A DNA stretch of 64,000 nt from Pseudomonas farris (lineage in GTDB: Bacteria > Pseudomonadota > Gammaproteobacteria > Pseudomonadales > Pseudomonadaceae). The DNA is taken from assembly GCF_019145235.1 (NCBI RefSeq), contig NZ_JAHSTV010000002.1:248001-312000 (forward strand). The letters are read 5' to 3'. This document shows positions 18,763 to 25,966 of this stretch, one piece after another. Each line of letters starts with the position of its first letter. The first letter of the stretch is position 1. The notes below the pieces were generated by a model. It was not told where the DNA came from. It saw only the letters and a program-made list of their open reading frames with translations, and did not search any database. The position numbers and the translations under genes were made by a program.

Positions 18763-20046
18763 ATGAACGCTGCCATAGACGTTCTGCAGTCCACCCATCA
18801 GCACATCAACCGCGACCGTCTGTGGCAGTCGCTCATGGATTTGGCCAAACTCGGTGCCACGGTCAAGGGCGGTGTCTGCCGGTTGGCCCTGACCGACCTC
18901 GATCGCCAGGCCCGGGACATTTTCGTGAACTGGTGCGAGGAAGCCGGCTGTACCGTCAGCATCGACGCCGTCGGCAACATCTTCGCCCGCCGTCCGGGGC
19001 GCAACCCGAACCTGCCGCCGGTGATGACCGGCAGCCACATCGACACCCAGCCCACCGGCGGCAAGTTCGACGGCTGCTTCGGCGTGCTGGCCGGGGTCGA
19101 AGTCTTGCGCACCCTCAATGACCTGGGCGTGGAAACCGAAGCGCCGCTGGAAGTGGTGGTCTGGACCAACGAAGAAGGCTCGCGCTTCGCCCCGTGCATG
19201 ATGGGCTCTGGCGTGTTCGCGGAAAAATTCACCCTCGAAGAAACCCTGGCCAAAGTCGATGCCGAGGGCGTGACCGTCGGCGAAGCCCTGAACGCCATTG
19301 GCTATGCCGGGCCGCGCAAAGTCAGTGGCCACGCCGTGGGTGCGTATTTCGAGGCCCACATCGAGCAAGGCCCGATTCTTGAGGATGAGCGCAAAACCAT
19401 CGGCGTGGTGATGGGCGCTCTCGGACAGAAATGGTTCGACCTGAAATTGCGCGGCGTCGAAGCCCACGCCGGCCCGACACCGATGCACCTGCGCAAGGAT
19501 GCTCTGGTCGGCGCCTCGGTGATCGTCGGCGCGGTCAATCGCGCCGCCCTCGGCCATCAACCCCACGCCTGCGGCACCGTCGGCTGCCTGCAAGCCTACC
19601 CCGGCTCACGCAATGTGATTCCCGGCGAAGTGCGCATGACCCTGGATTTCCGTCATCTGGAACCGGCGCGACTCGATTCAATGATCGCCGAAGTTCGCGA
19701 AGTCATCGAAACCACCTGCGAGGAACACGGCCTGACCTTCGAACTGACGCCCACCGCCGACTTCCCGCCGCTGTACTTCGACAAGGGCTGTGTCGAAGCG
19801 GTACGTGGCGCCGCTCAAGGGTTGGGTTTGTCGCACATGGACATCGTCAGCGGGGCAGGGCACGACGCGATCTTCCTCGCCGAACTCGGCCCGGCGGGGA
19901 TGATCTTCGTGCCTTGCGAAGGCGGCATCAGCCACAACGAAATCGAAAACGCCGCGCCGGATGACCTGGCCGCCGGGTGTGCGGTGTTGTTGCGGGCGAT
20001 GCTGGCGGCTTCGGATGCGATTGCCCGTGGCAAGCAAGCGGCTTGA
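18763..20046 (+). CDS. Zn-dependent amidohydrolase: N-carbamoyl-beta-alanine/allantoate amidase family
   Basis: A 427-residue M20-type amidohydrolase. Metal-site motifs are GSHIDTQPTGGKFDG (His, Asp), WTNEEGSRFAP (Glu-Glu) and the C-terminal SGAGHDA; the dimerisation-domain segment GVEAHAGPTPM is also clear. It cleaves N-carbamoyl-beta-alanine (from uracil) to beta-alanine, CO2 and ammonia, completing the pathway started by PreTA and the dihydropyrimidinase. Allantoate amidohydrolases look alike; genomic context decides the call. A good Shine-Dalgarno (GAGGAG) precedes ATG 18763. Confidence 0.9.
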   Translation: MNAAIDVLQSTHQHINRDRLWQSLMDLAKLGATVKGGVCRLALTDLDRQARDIFVNWCEEAGCTVSIDAVGNIFARRPGRNPNLPPVMTGSHIDTQPTGGKFDGCFGVLAGVEVLRTLNDLGVETEAPLEVVVWTNEEGSRFAPCMMGSGVFAEKFTLEETLAKVDAEGVTVGEALNAIGYAGPRKVSGHAVGAYFEAHIEQGPILEDERKTIGVVMGALGQKWFDLKLRGVEAHAGPTPMHLRKDALVGASVIVGAVNRAALGHQPHACGTVGCLQAYPGSRNVIPGEVRMTLDFRHLEPARLDSMIAEVREVIETTCEEHGLTFELTPTADFPPLYFDKGCVEAVRGAAQGLGLSHMDIVSGAGHDAIFLAELGPAGMIFVPCEGGISHNEIENAAPDDLAAGCAVLLRAMLAASDAIARGKQAA

Positions 20047-20087
20047 GGTATCGGTTGTTCGATAGCCTCATTGTGTTGGCGGGATGC

Positions 20088-20501
20088 TCAACGGCGGGTT
20101 TGCAACGCTTTGAACATCAGCATCCCCGCCAGCATGGCGATGACGAAAACCCAAGCCTGCCAGTGGCCCGTCGGCAGCAACACCAGCGCCGGGCCGGGGC
20201 AGATGCCGGCAATGCCCCAACCGACTCCGAACAGCAGGCTGCCACCGATCAGGCGCCGATCCAGTTCACGGCTGATCGGCAACTGCATAGGCGCCCCCAA
20301 CAAGGACGTCGGTTGTTTCATGGCCCAATGAAACGGCCCCCAGGCCACGGCAATGGCCCCGATCATGACCAACGCCAGGGAGGGATCCCACACGCCGGTA
20401 ATGTCCAGAAAACCCAGCACTTTGGCCGGGTTTGCCATGCCGGCCAGCAACAGGCCGATGCCGAACAGCAGGCCGGCGAGAAAGGCGGTCAGTTTGCGCA
20501 T
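20088..20501 (-). CDS. YeeE/YedE-type half-transporter, DUF6691-like subunit
   Basis: A 137-residue hydrophobic protein with four or so helices and the family motif GVGWGIAGICPGPALV, whose Cys is thought to relay thiosulfate or sulfide in YeeE-type channels. The frame is open upstream to 20735, but Met at 20501 starts the recognisable protein (MRKLTAFLAGLLFGIGLLLA). It begins 2 bases after the stop of its partner gene. Together the pair is equivalent to one full-length YeeE protein. The sulfur-compound transport role is known for the family but not shown for this split type here. Confidence 0.82.
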   Translation of the reverse strand: MRKLTAFLAGLLFGIGLLLAGMANPAKVLGFLDITGVWDPSLALVMIGAIAVAWGPFHWAMKQPTSLLGAPMQLPISRELDRRLIGGSLLFGVGWGIAGICPGPALVLLPTGHWQAWVFVIAMLAGMLMFKALQTRR

Positions 20502-20503
20502 GT

Positions 20504-20938
20504 TCAATACCCCAGCAGATGGCGCAGGACGAACACCGTCACGAAGCCGGCGAACATGAAGCTCAAGGTGGCGGCAATGGAGCGCGGTGACAGGCGCGAG
20601 ATACCGCACACGCCGTGGCCACTGGTGCATCCGGAGCCATAACGAGTGCCGACGCCGACGCACAATCCGGCGATGATCAGGCCCACGGCACCGGTTTTGA
20701 ATTCGATGGCCGGCCACACATGAAACAACGCCCACAACAAAGGCGCCGCCAATAGTCCGAGCAGGAACAGAACTTTTTCGCCCCGCCCCGAATCATTACC
20801 CTCAAGCAGACTGCCTAACAGCCCGCTGATCCCGGCAACCCGTCCGTTGGCCACCACCATGACGCTGGCGGCCAGACCGATCAGTACACCTCCGGCCAAG
20901 GCGGACCATGGGGTGAAGTGAAGCGAATCAAGCATCAT
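20504..20938 (-). CDS. YeeE/YedE-type half-transporter, N-terminal subunit
   Basis: A 144-residue hydrophobic protein with GLCVGVGTRYGSGCTSGHGVCG, conveniently described as the two-Cys channel loop of YeeE/YedE proteins. ATG 20938 follows a GGGAG; the frame is open further upstream through repeat DNA, which is not coding. It is the first gene of a two-gene operon with the other half. The predicted cargo is thiosulfate or a related sulfur compound; no rhodanese or sulfur-oxidation gene lies alongside to support this. Confidence 0.82.
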   Translation of the reverse strand: MMLDSLHFTPWSALAGGVLIGLAASVMVVANGRVAGISGLLGSLLEGNDSGRGEKVLFLLGLLAAPLLWALFHVWPAIEFKTGAVGLIIAGLCVGVGTRYGSGCTSGHGVCGISRLSPRSIAATLSFMFAGFVTVFVLRHLLGY

Positions 20939-21023
20939 GGCAACTCCCGGACGGGCAAAGAACGGCACTAAACCACTCTTTTTTGTTTGAGCATAGGGCT
21001 GCTTTTGCATGGGGTTGCCGAAA

Positions 21024-21120
21024 AGATTGCAGCCTTCGCCAGCTCCTACATGATCGAGTACAGCCGCAATCACGCGGATACACGCAACCCCTGTAGGAGC
21101 TGTCGAAGCCTGCGATTTTT
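21024..21120. repeat. REP-type inverted pair, GTAGGAGCTG(T)CGAAGCCTGCGA family
   Basis: GCAGCCTTCGCCAGCTCCTA at the left is the mirror of CTGTAGGAGCTGTCGAAGCC at the right, about 45 bases apart. This is a second, distinct Pseudomonas repeat family. The gap 20939-21267 holds this pair, a tandem repeat and the promoter of the LuxR-type gene. Confidence 0.75.
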
Positions 21121-21173
21121 TGATCTTTTGATCTTTTGATCTTTTGATCTTTTGATCTTTTGATCTTTTGGTC
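21118..21173. repeat. Tandem repeat of TTTTGATC, 6 perfect copies plus one variant
   Basis: Six exact head-to-tail copies of the octamer TTTTGATC (21118-21165) are followed by TTTTGGTC (21166-21173). The array grows directly from the end of the REP element and ends about 95 bases before the LuxR-type gene. Confidence 0.95.
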
Positions 21174-21267
21174 CAGACAACCGCTTCATTCGCACTATCA
21201 GAGCCACCAACGGTCGTAATCTTCACAGGGCAGCGCGTAACGGCGCCGCCGCAATCGTGGAGATCCA

Positions 21268-22764
21268 ATGCGCCAGGACGTCCTGACCACCGAAACCAAT
21301 CGCCGCCAGTTGCAGCAGATCATCGCCGGCCTGTCCGATGGGGTGATTCTGCTGGAACTCGACCAGACGATCCTCTGGGCCAATGACGCCGCGCTGACGA
21401 TGCACGGCGTCAGTCGGATCGGTGAGCTGGGCGCCAACGCCAAGGAGTACGCGAAGCGGTTTGCCTTGCGCTATCGCAACAATCACCCGGTAGCGCCGGA
21501 GCATTATCCAATCAGCCGCGTGGCCCGCGGTGAGATGTTCAGTGATGTGCTGGTTGAACTGACACCAGTCGAAAACAACGAGCGCACCTGGGTTCACAGC
21601 GTGCGCAGCATGGTGCTGGCCGACGGCGCGGGCGAGCCGGAGTCGTTGGTGCTGATCATGAACGACGTCACCGAATGGGCCAGCGCCGAGCAGCGTTTCG
21701 AAAAGACCTTCAACGCCAACCCGGCCCCGGCGGTGATCTGTCGCCTCAGCGATTTGCGTTTCATCAAAGTCAATCAGGGCTTCCTGGAAATGACCGGCTA
21801 TGCCCGTGATCAGGTGATCGGCGCTTCGACCTATGAGCTGGATGTGCTGGAGCGCGCTGAAAACAAGGACCTGGCCAAGCAGCGTTTGCGTGACGGGGCA
21901 ACCATTCCGCAGATGCAGGCCGAACTGCAATTACCCGACGGTGGCAGCAAACAGGTGATCGTCGCCGGGCAACCGCTTGAGCTCAACGACGAAGCTTGCA
22001 TGCTGTTTTCCTTCGTCGACATGGAGCTGCGGCACAAGGCCGAAATTGCCCTGCGCCAGAGTGAGGAACGGTTCGCCAAAGCCTTTCGCCTCACCCCGGT
22101 GCCGATCCTGGTGTGCAGCGCCGAGGATCAAGTGGTGATGGACTTCAACGAAGCCTTTCTCGATACCCTCGCATGCCCCAGTGAAGAGGTGCTCGGCAAG
22201 ACTGTGGCGCAACTCGGTTTCATCGAGGAGGCGGGCACTCGCACGCGACTGTTTGCGGCCTTGGAGAAAACCGGGAGTGTGGATCGGGTCGATGTCAGGG
22301 TGCGCCGCAAGGATGCCGGGCTGATCGATTGCGCCGTCTCGGCGGACACCGTGAACATTCAGGACGGTACTTGTTACCTGCTGGTGTTGATGGACATCAC
22401 GGAGCGCAAACGCACCGAGCTGGAGTTGGTGTCGGCGATTGAAGAGGTGATGAAAGATGCCTCCTGGTTCAGCCGCACGTTGATCGAAAAACTCGCCAAC
22501 GTGAAGAACGTCAATTCGCCGCAATTGCCCAGTGTGTCATTTACCGAACTGACCGCCCGGGAGCGCGATGTGCTCGGCCTGATTTGTGAAGGCCTGGCCG
22601 ACAAGGAAATCGCCGCGCGCCTGAAACTGGCGCCCAATACGGTGCGCAATCATGTTTCGACGGTGTATTCCAAGCTCGACGTGCACAGCCGCAGTGAGGC
22701 GATTGTATGGGCTCGTGAACGGGGTCTGTTCTCCAGCGAGAGGCGGCCCAAGGGGCAACGTTAA
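21268..22764 (+). CDS. Multi-PAS sensor-regulator with C-terminal LuxR helix-turn-helix
   Basis: A 498-residue cytoplasmic protein. Three PAS-like domains can be made out: about 12-130, 145-255 (FEKTFNANPAPAVICRLSD start) and 268-385 (RFAKAFRLTPVPILVCSAED start, ending DITERKR). They are followed by a LuxR/FixJ-type DNA-binding domain at about 425-490 (LTARERDVLGLICEGLADKE, NTVRNHVSTVYSKL). No kinase or receiver domain is present, so ligand or redox sensing is presumably coupled directly to DNA binding. Target genes are unknown; an inverted repeat just downstream of the gene is a possible site. Shine-Dalgarno GGAG lies 8 bases upstream. Confidence 0.85.
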   Translation: MRQDVLTTETNRRQLQQIIAGLSDGVILLELDQTILWANDAALTMHGVSRIGELGANAKEYAKRFALRYRNNHPVAPEHYPISRVARGEMFSDVLVELTPVENNERTWVHSVRSMVLADGAGEPESLVLIMNDVTEWASAEQRFEKTFNANPAPAVICRLSDLRFIKVNQGFLEMTGYARDQVIGASTYELDVLERAENKDLAKQRLRDGATIPQMQAELQLPDGGSKQVIVAGQPLELNDEACMLFSFVDMELRHKAEIALRQSEERFAKAFRLTPVPILVCSAEDQVVMDFNEAFLDTLACPSEEVLGKTVAQLGFIEEAGTRTRLFAALEKTGSVDRVDVRVRRKDAGLIDCAVSADTVNIQDGTCYLLVLMDITERKRTELELVSAIEEVMKDASWFSRTLIEKLANVKNVNSPQLPSVSFTELTARERDVLGLICEGLADKEIAARLKLAPNTVRNHVSTVYSKLDVHSRSEAIVWARERGLFSSERRPKGQR

Positions 22765-22772
22765 GATGCAAA

Positions 22773-22793
22773 TGCACTAGGTAGGGTAGTGCA
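22773..22793. promoter_or_regulatory. Perfect 7-bp inverted repeat after the LuxR-type gene
   Basis: TGCACTA (22773-22779) and TAGTGCA (22787-22793) form a perfect dyad around GGTAGGG, 9 bases after the regulator's stop and about 105 bases before the next translated ORF. There is no T-run, so it looks more like an operator than a terminator. Confidence 0.4.
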
Positions 22794-22898
22794 ATTTCGT
22801 GTTTTGCTCAGGGACTGGTTTTTCTAGGCTGTGAGGGTGCGATACGTGGCTTTGAGCCGGTATCGCGGTCTCTTCGATGCAGCTAAAGGAACAGCCAC

Positions 22899-22961
22899 AT
22901 GAGTGCGAACAAATCAGGAATGCGGTCGATTTTTTGCCCTCGCCAAGGTGAATCGGGATGA
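22899..22961 (+). CDS. Possible 20-residue leader ORF coupled to the DUF1652 gene
   Basis: ATG 22899 follows an AAAGGA at good spacing and opens a 20-codon frame (MSANKSGMRSIFCPRQGESG). Its TGA stop overlaps the ATG of the DUF1652 gene as ATGA. The layout is that of a translationally coupled leader. The peptide has no recognised family and may not be functional itself. Confidence 0.4.
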   Translation: MSANKSGMRSIFCPRQGESG

Positions 22962-23206
22962 TTTACCTGGCGCAATTGCGTACACAACTAGAGCGGAATT
23001 TTTCGCCGTTGGCCTGTGAGTGTGCGCTCACGGGGGATAATTCGTTGACGGTGAAGCTTTATCACCCGGTGACGGGGCAGGTGGATCTGGTGGTCAGTGG
23101 GTTGAGCATGGCGATGCTCAGGACGCCAGAGGCAATGGCGGCGTTGATTGAAGAGTTGCGATATGAGCTTGAGAGTATTGGCTTGCATCGGTCCAGCGCT
23201 TTATAG
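22958..23206 (+). CDS. DUF1652 family protein
   Basis: An 82-residue soluble protein that I recognise as the DUF1652 family, small proteins of unknown function that are common in Pseudomonas and often present in several copies per genome. The sequence has a basic N-terminal helix (LAQLRTQLERNF), a central beta region (LTVKLYHPVTGQVDLVVSG) and a C-terminal helix (MAALIEELRYELES). There is no signal peptide. It has no clear Shine-Dalgarno of its own close by, so translation may depend on the short upstream frame whose stop overlaps its start. Confidence 0.75.
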   Translation: MIYLAQLRTQLERNFSPLACECALTGDNSLTVKLYHPVTGQVDLVVSGLSMAMLRTPEAMAALIEELRYELESIGLHRSSAL

Positions 23207-23242
23207 GTGCTGGCTTTTCTCCCGCAGATGTACCCCGATCCA

Positions 23243-23345
23243 TTGTGGGAGCGGGCTTGCTCACGAAGACGACCTTATAGCCTATAAATTTCCCGCTGAT
23301 GTACACCCTTCAAACTGTGGGAGCGAGCCTGCTCGCGATGGCTAT
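23243..23345. repeat. Two REP units in direct orientation
   Basis: TTGTGGGAGCGGGCTTGCTC (from 23243) and CTGTGGGAGCGAGCCTGCTC (from 23315) lie in the same orientation, unlike the inverted pairs elsewhere in the window. The second is a diverged variant. Confidence 0.7.
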
Positions 23346-23370
23346 TTGTCAGGCAACCGGGATTTTCGGT

Positions 23371-23425
23371 GGTGTACATATCCATTTCTGCGGTAATGGC
23401 TGCTTATGGTTCCGCCCGCTGTTTT
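23371..23425. repeat. Possible fragment of a dispersed Pseudomonas non-coding repeat
   Basis: The stretch beginning GGTGTACATATCCATTTCTG and continuing through GCGGTAATGGCTGCTTATGG resembles, from memory, a dispersed repeat frequent in P. fluorescens genomes; here only its first part is present. The rest of the gap to the lipoprotein gene shows nothing I can name. Low certainty. Confidence 0.3.
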
Positions 23426-23550
23426 TCTGGCATTGGCGGGTGGCTGGGCTATAAGGAATGCGAGGTATTTCTTTTCTGTGACGGGGCCGCGGGTGTGCGG
23501 TGTGGTTTTTTTGTCGCGGAAAATGTCGATTACTTACCGCGGGTCAGCCT

Positions 23551-23772
23551 ATGAACAGTCTTGGGATACGTATTTTTTCGCCACTGTCGCTCGTACTCTG
23601 CGCGGCGATTCTGGGTGGTTGCGCCAGTCCGCCGCCTCCACCACCCGCTGCGCCGCCACCGCCACCGGTTCGTACCTGTCAGACCTCCGAAAACACTGAT
23701 GTGCAAGGTGATATGAGGGCTGAAGGGCAGGTGACGCGGACCACGACCCTGACCCGTTGCGTCACTCAGTAA
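23551..23772 (+). CDS. Small proline-rich lipoprotein
   Basis: A 73-residue protein from ATG 23551 (an upstream start at 23500 is in frame but spoils the signal peptide). A lipobox LGGC places the lipidated Cys at residue 24. It is followed by a run of prolines broken by alanines, then a short polar tail with two Cys residues (TCQTSEN and TRCVTQ) that could form a disulfide. It is an envelope lipoprotein of unknown role, with no operon partner visible. Confidence 0.75.
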   Translation: MNSLGIRIFSPLSLVLCAAILGGCASPPPPPPAAPPPPPVRTCQTSENTDVQGDMRAEGQVTRTTTLTRCVTQ

Positions 23773-23833
23773 GCAATGGTGTGGACCGCCAGTTGCCTTC
23801 TGCGCGACTGGCGGGTGTGGCCTGAGTGGCGGG

Positions 23834-24949
23834 TCAGACTTCCTCGATCCTGACCCACCGCGACTCTTGTGCCGCCAAACGAATTGCCGTCGCCAGGCGT
23901 TCGACTTCCCATGCCTGCTCGAAATCTGTCCCGTCCTGACCGAGGCCGGCCAGCGCCATCACCAACTCGTGCACTTCAAGGGTCTTGAGCTCGTTGTAAC
24001 CCAGCTGATGCCCCGGCGCTGGGCTAAAGGCGGCATAACCCGGTAAATCCGGCCCGGCCAGCAGCCGTTGGAAACCGCCTTGCCCAGCGCGATACATCCG
24101 CAGTTCATTCAAGCGTTCCTGATCGAACGCCAAGGTGCCTAGGGTGCCGCTGATTTCAAAACTCAGGTGATTCTTGTAACCGTGTTTGAGCCAGCTGCTG
24201 CTGAACGTCCCGCGCGCGCCATTGGCGAACCGCAGCAACGCGTGGACCTGATCGTCGACCGCGACCTCGCGCCGTTCCTGACCGCCCAACGTAACGGGAC
24301 GTTGCGCATGCACGGTCTGGGTATCCGCGCACACCGCCTCGACGTCGCCCAGCAGATGACGAGCCATGGCCAGCAAATGACTGCCCAGATCCGCCAAGGC
24401 ACCGCCGGCGTAATCGGCATCACAGCGCCAGGACCAAGGTGAAACGGGGTTGGCCATGAAGTCTTCGCTGAATTCGCCCTGGAAACTGATGATCTGCCCC
24501 AGTGCGCCGCTTTGAATCAGATCGCGAGCCAGGCCGATGATCGGGTTGTGTTGATAGTTGTAACCGACCCGCGTCACCACGCCCGCAGCTTTTGCAGCCA
24601 GGCGCATGGCACTGGCCTGTTCGAGGTTAACGGCCAGCGGCTTCTCGCAGTACACCGGTTTGCCGGCGGTGAGGGCGGCCATGGCCATGGGGTAGTGCAG
24701 ATGGTTGGGGGTGGTGATGGCGATCAGGTTGACCTTGGGGTCATTGATCAGCTGTTGCCAGTCGCTGTGAGCCGCATCGAAGCCCCAGGCGTCGGCGCAA
24801 TGTCGGGCACGCTGCGGATCGGCGTCGGCGAGGGCGGCGAGCTTGAGCTTCAGCGGCAATTCAAAAACGGCGCTGACGTTGCGAAAGGCCAAGGCGTGGG
24901 CGCGGCCCATGAAACCTGTGCCGATGAGTCCGATACCGAGTTCGCGCAT
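23834..24949 (-). CDS. Gfo/Idh/MocA family NAD(P)-dependent sugar/inositol oxidoreductase
   Basis: A 371-residue dehydrogenase with the N-terminal Rossmann motif GLIGTGFMGRAHALAF and the EKP motif in VYCEKPLAVN. It also has the family C-terminal domain with DADYAGGALADLGSHLL, including the His expected near the active site. Substrates in the family include myo-inositol, glucose and other sugars. The gene stands alone. A tandem GGAA-N6-TTCT operator 43 bases upstream resembles sites of RpiR/IolR regulators of inositol catabolism, so an inositol or related cyclitol substrate is plausible. Confidence 0.85.
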   Translation of the reverse strand: MRELGIGLIGTGFMGRAHALAFRNVSAVFELPLKLKLAALADADPQRARHCADAWGFDAAHSDWQQLINDPKVNLIAITTPNHLHYPMAMAALTAGKPVYCEKPLAVNLEQASAMRLAAKAAGVVTRVGYNYQHNPIIGLARDLIQSGALGQIISFQGEFSEDFMANPVSPWSWRCDADYAGGALADLGSHLLAMARHLLGDVEAVCADTQTVHAQRPVTLGGQERREVAVDDQVHALLRFANGARGTFSSSWLKHGYKNHLSFEISGTLGTLAFDQERLNELRMYRAGQGGFQRLLAGPDLPGYAAFSPAPGHQLGYNELKTLEVHELVMALAGLGQDGTDFEQAWEVERLATAIRLAAQESRWVRIEEV

Positions 24950-24991
24950 AGCCGAGGTCCTTTGGATTGTTATTTTCAGGAGGGCTATTTA

Positions 24992-25035
24992 TGGAATAAA
25001 TATTCTCAATATGCAAATAGTGGAATAAATATTCT
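24992..25035. promoter_or_regulatory. Tandem RpiR/IolR-like operators
   Basis: TGGAATAAATATTCT occurs twice, at 24992-25006 and 25021-25035, 29 bases apart. Each copy is a near palindrome of the form GGAA-N6-TTCT. The form GGAA-N6-TTCC is known for rhizobial IolR. The sites start 43 bases before the dehydrogenase gene, in a position to control it. Confidence 0.5.
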
Positions 25036-25061
25036 TATGCTAGATCCGATACGGCTGCGAT

Positions 25062-25096
25062 CTGATCGTTCCCACGCAGAGCGAGGGAACGATCAG
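25062..25096. repeat. Perfect 12-bp inverted repeat (CTGATCGTTCCC arms)
   Basis: CTGATCGTTCCC (25062-25073) and GGGAACGATCAG (25085-25096) enclose an 11-base loop. The sequence resembles the dispersed Pseudomonas repeat ATCGTTCCCACGC. There is no adjacent T-run on either side. Confidence 0.7.
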
Positions 25097-25117
25097 TGGT
25101 GAGTACTGAAAACTAAA

Positions 25118-25137
25118 AAGGCAGCCATGAGGCTGCC
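25118..25137 (-). terminator. Rho-independent terminator of the SDR/phosphotransferase operon
   Basis: On the minus strand GGCAGCC-TCAT-GGCTGCC is followed by TTTTTAGTTTT. It lies about 25 bases beyond the stop codon of the SDR gene. Confidence 0.85.
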
Positions 25138-25160
25138 TTCGGTTTATTCGCAGTACCAAC

Positions 25161-25928
25161 TCAGGACAAAAAACCACCATCCACATTCAACGAAACCCCA
25201 GTCGTGTAGCTCGACGCATCACTCGCCAAGTACAACACCGCACCGGCCATTTCACTCGGGTCCGCCACACGCTTGAGCGGAATCTGCTGCAGCGCGGTTT
25301 GCAATATGGCGTCGTTCTTGACCAGCGCCGAAGCAAACTTGGTGTCGGTCAGACCCGGCAGCAGGGCGTTGCAACGAATGCCGAATTGCGCGCATTCCTT
25401 GGCAAAGACTTTGGTCATGTTGATCACCGCTGCCTTGGTCACCGAGTAGATGCCCTGGAAGATCCCCGGCGAGATGCCGTTGATCGAGGCGACGTTGATG
25501 ATGCTGCCACCACCGTGTTCGCGCATCAGCTTGCCGGCTTCCACTGACATGAAGAAGTAGCCACGAATGTTCACGTCGACGGTTTTCTGGAAGGCACTGA
25601 GGTCGGTGTCCAGTACGTTGCAGAACTGCGGGTTGGTCGCGGCGTTGTTGACCAGAATATCCAGGCGCCCGAACTGTTCGCGAATGGCGGCGAAGACTTG
25701 GGTGATCTGCTCCATCTCACCAATGTGGCAGGCGATGGCGGTAGCCTTGCCGCCGGCGGCGATGATTGCGTCGGCGACGTGCTGGCAGCCATCGAGTTTG
25801 CGGCTCGAAACGATCACGTGGGCGCCTTGCTGCGCCAGCAGTTTGGCGATGGCTTCACCGATGCCACGGCTGGCGCCGGAGACGAAAGCGATCTTGCCGT
25901 CGAGGTCGAACAACTGAGTCTTGGACAT
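25161..25928 (-). CDS. SDR-family oxidoreductase
   Basis: A 255-residue classical short-chain dehydrogenase: cofactor motif SGASRGIGEA, NNAATNP, the active-site Ser in INVASINGIS, YSVTKAAVINM (Tyr-x3-Lys), and a C-terminal YTTGVSLNVDGGFLS. It lies 38 bases after the phosphotransferase gene and shares its terminator. Pairs of this SDR with an ACAD10/11-like kinase are common in Pseudomonas and may act on hydroxyacyl compounds, but the substrate cannot be read from the sequence. Confidence 0.9.
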   Translation of the reverse strand: MSKTQLFDLDGKIAFVSGASRGIGEAIAKLLAQQGAHVIVSSRKLDGCQHVADAIIAAGGKATAIACHIGEMEQITQVFAAIREQFGRLDILVNNAATNPQFCNVLDTDLSAFQKTVDVNIRGYFFMSVEAGKLMREHGGGSIINVASINGISPGIFQGIYSVTKAAVINMTKVFAKECAQFGIRCNALLPGLTDTKFASALVKNDAILQTALQQIPLKRVADPSEMAGAVLYLASDASSYTTGVSLNVDGGFLS

Positions 25929-25966
25929 GATTTTTCCTTGTTTTTGGGCCCGATCAGCGGCCGTGA

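Noticed and set aside
21118..21173. CRISPR-like array
   Set aside because: The octamers are head to tail without spacers and there are no cas genes, so it is a simple tandem repeat.
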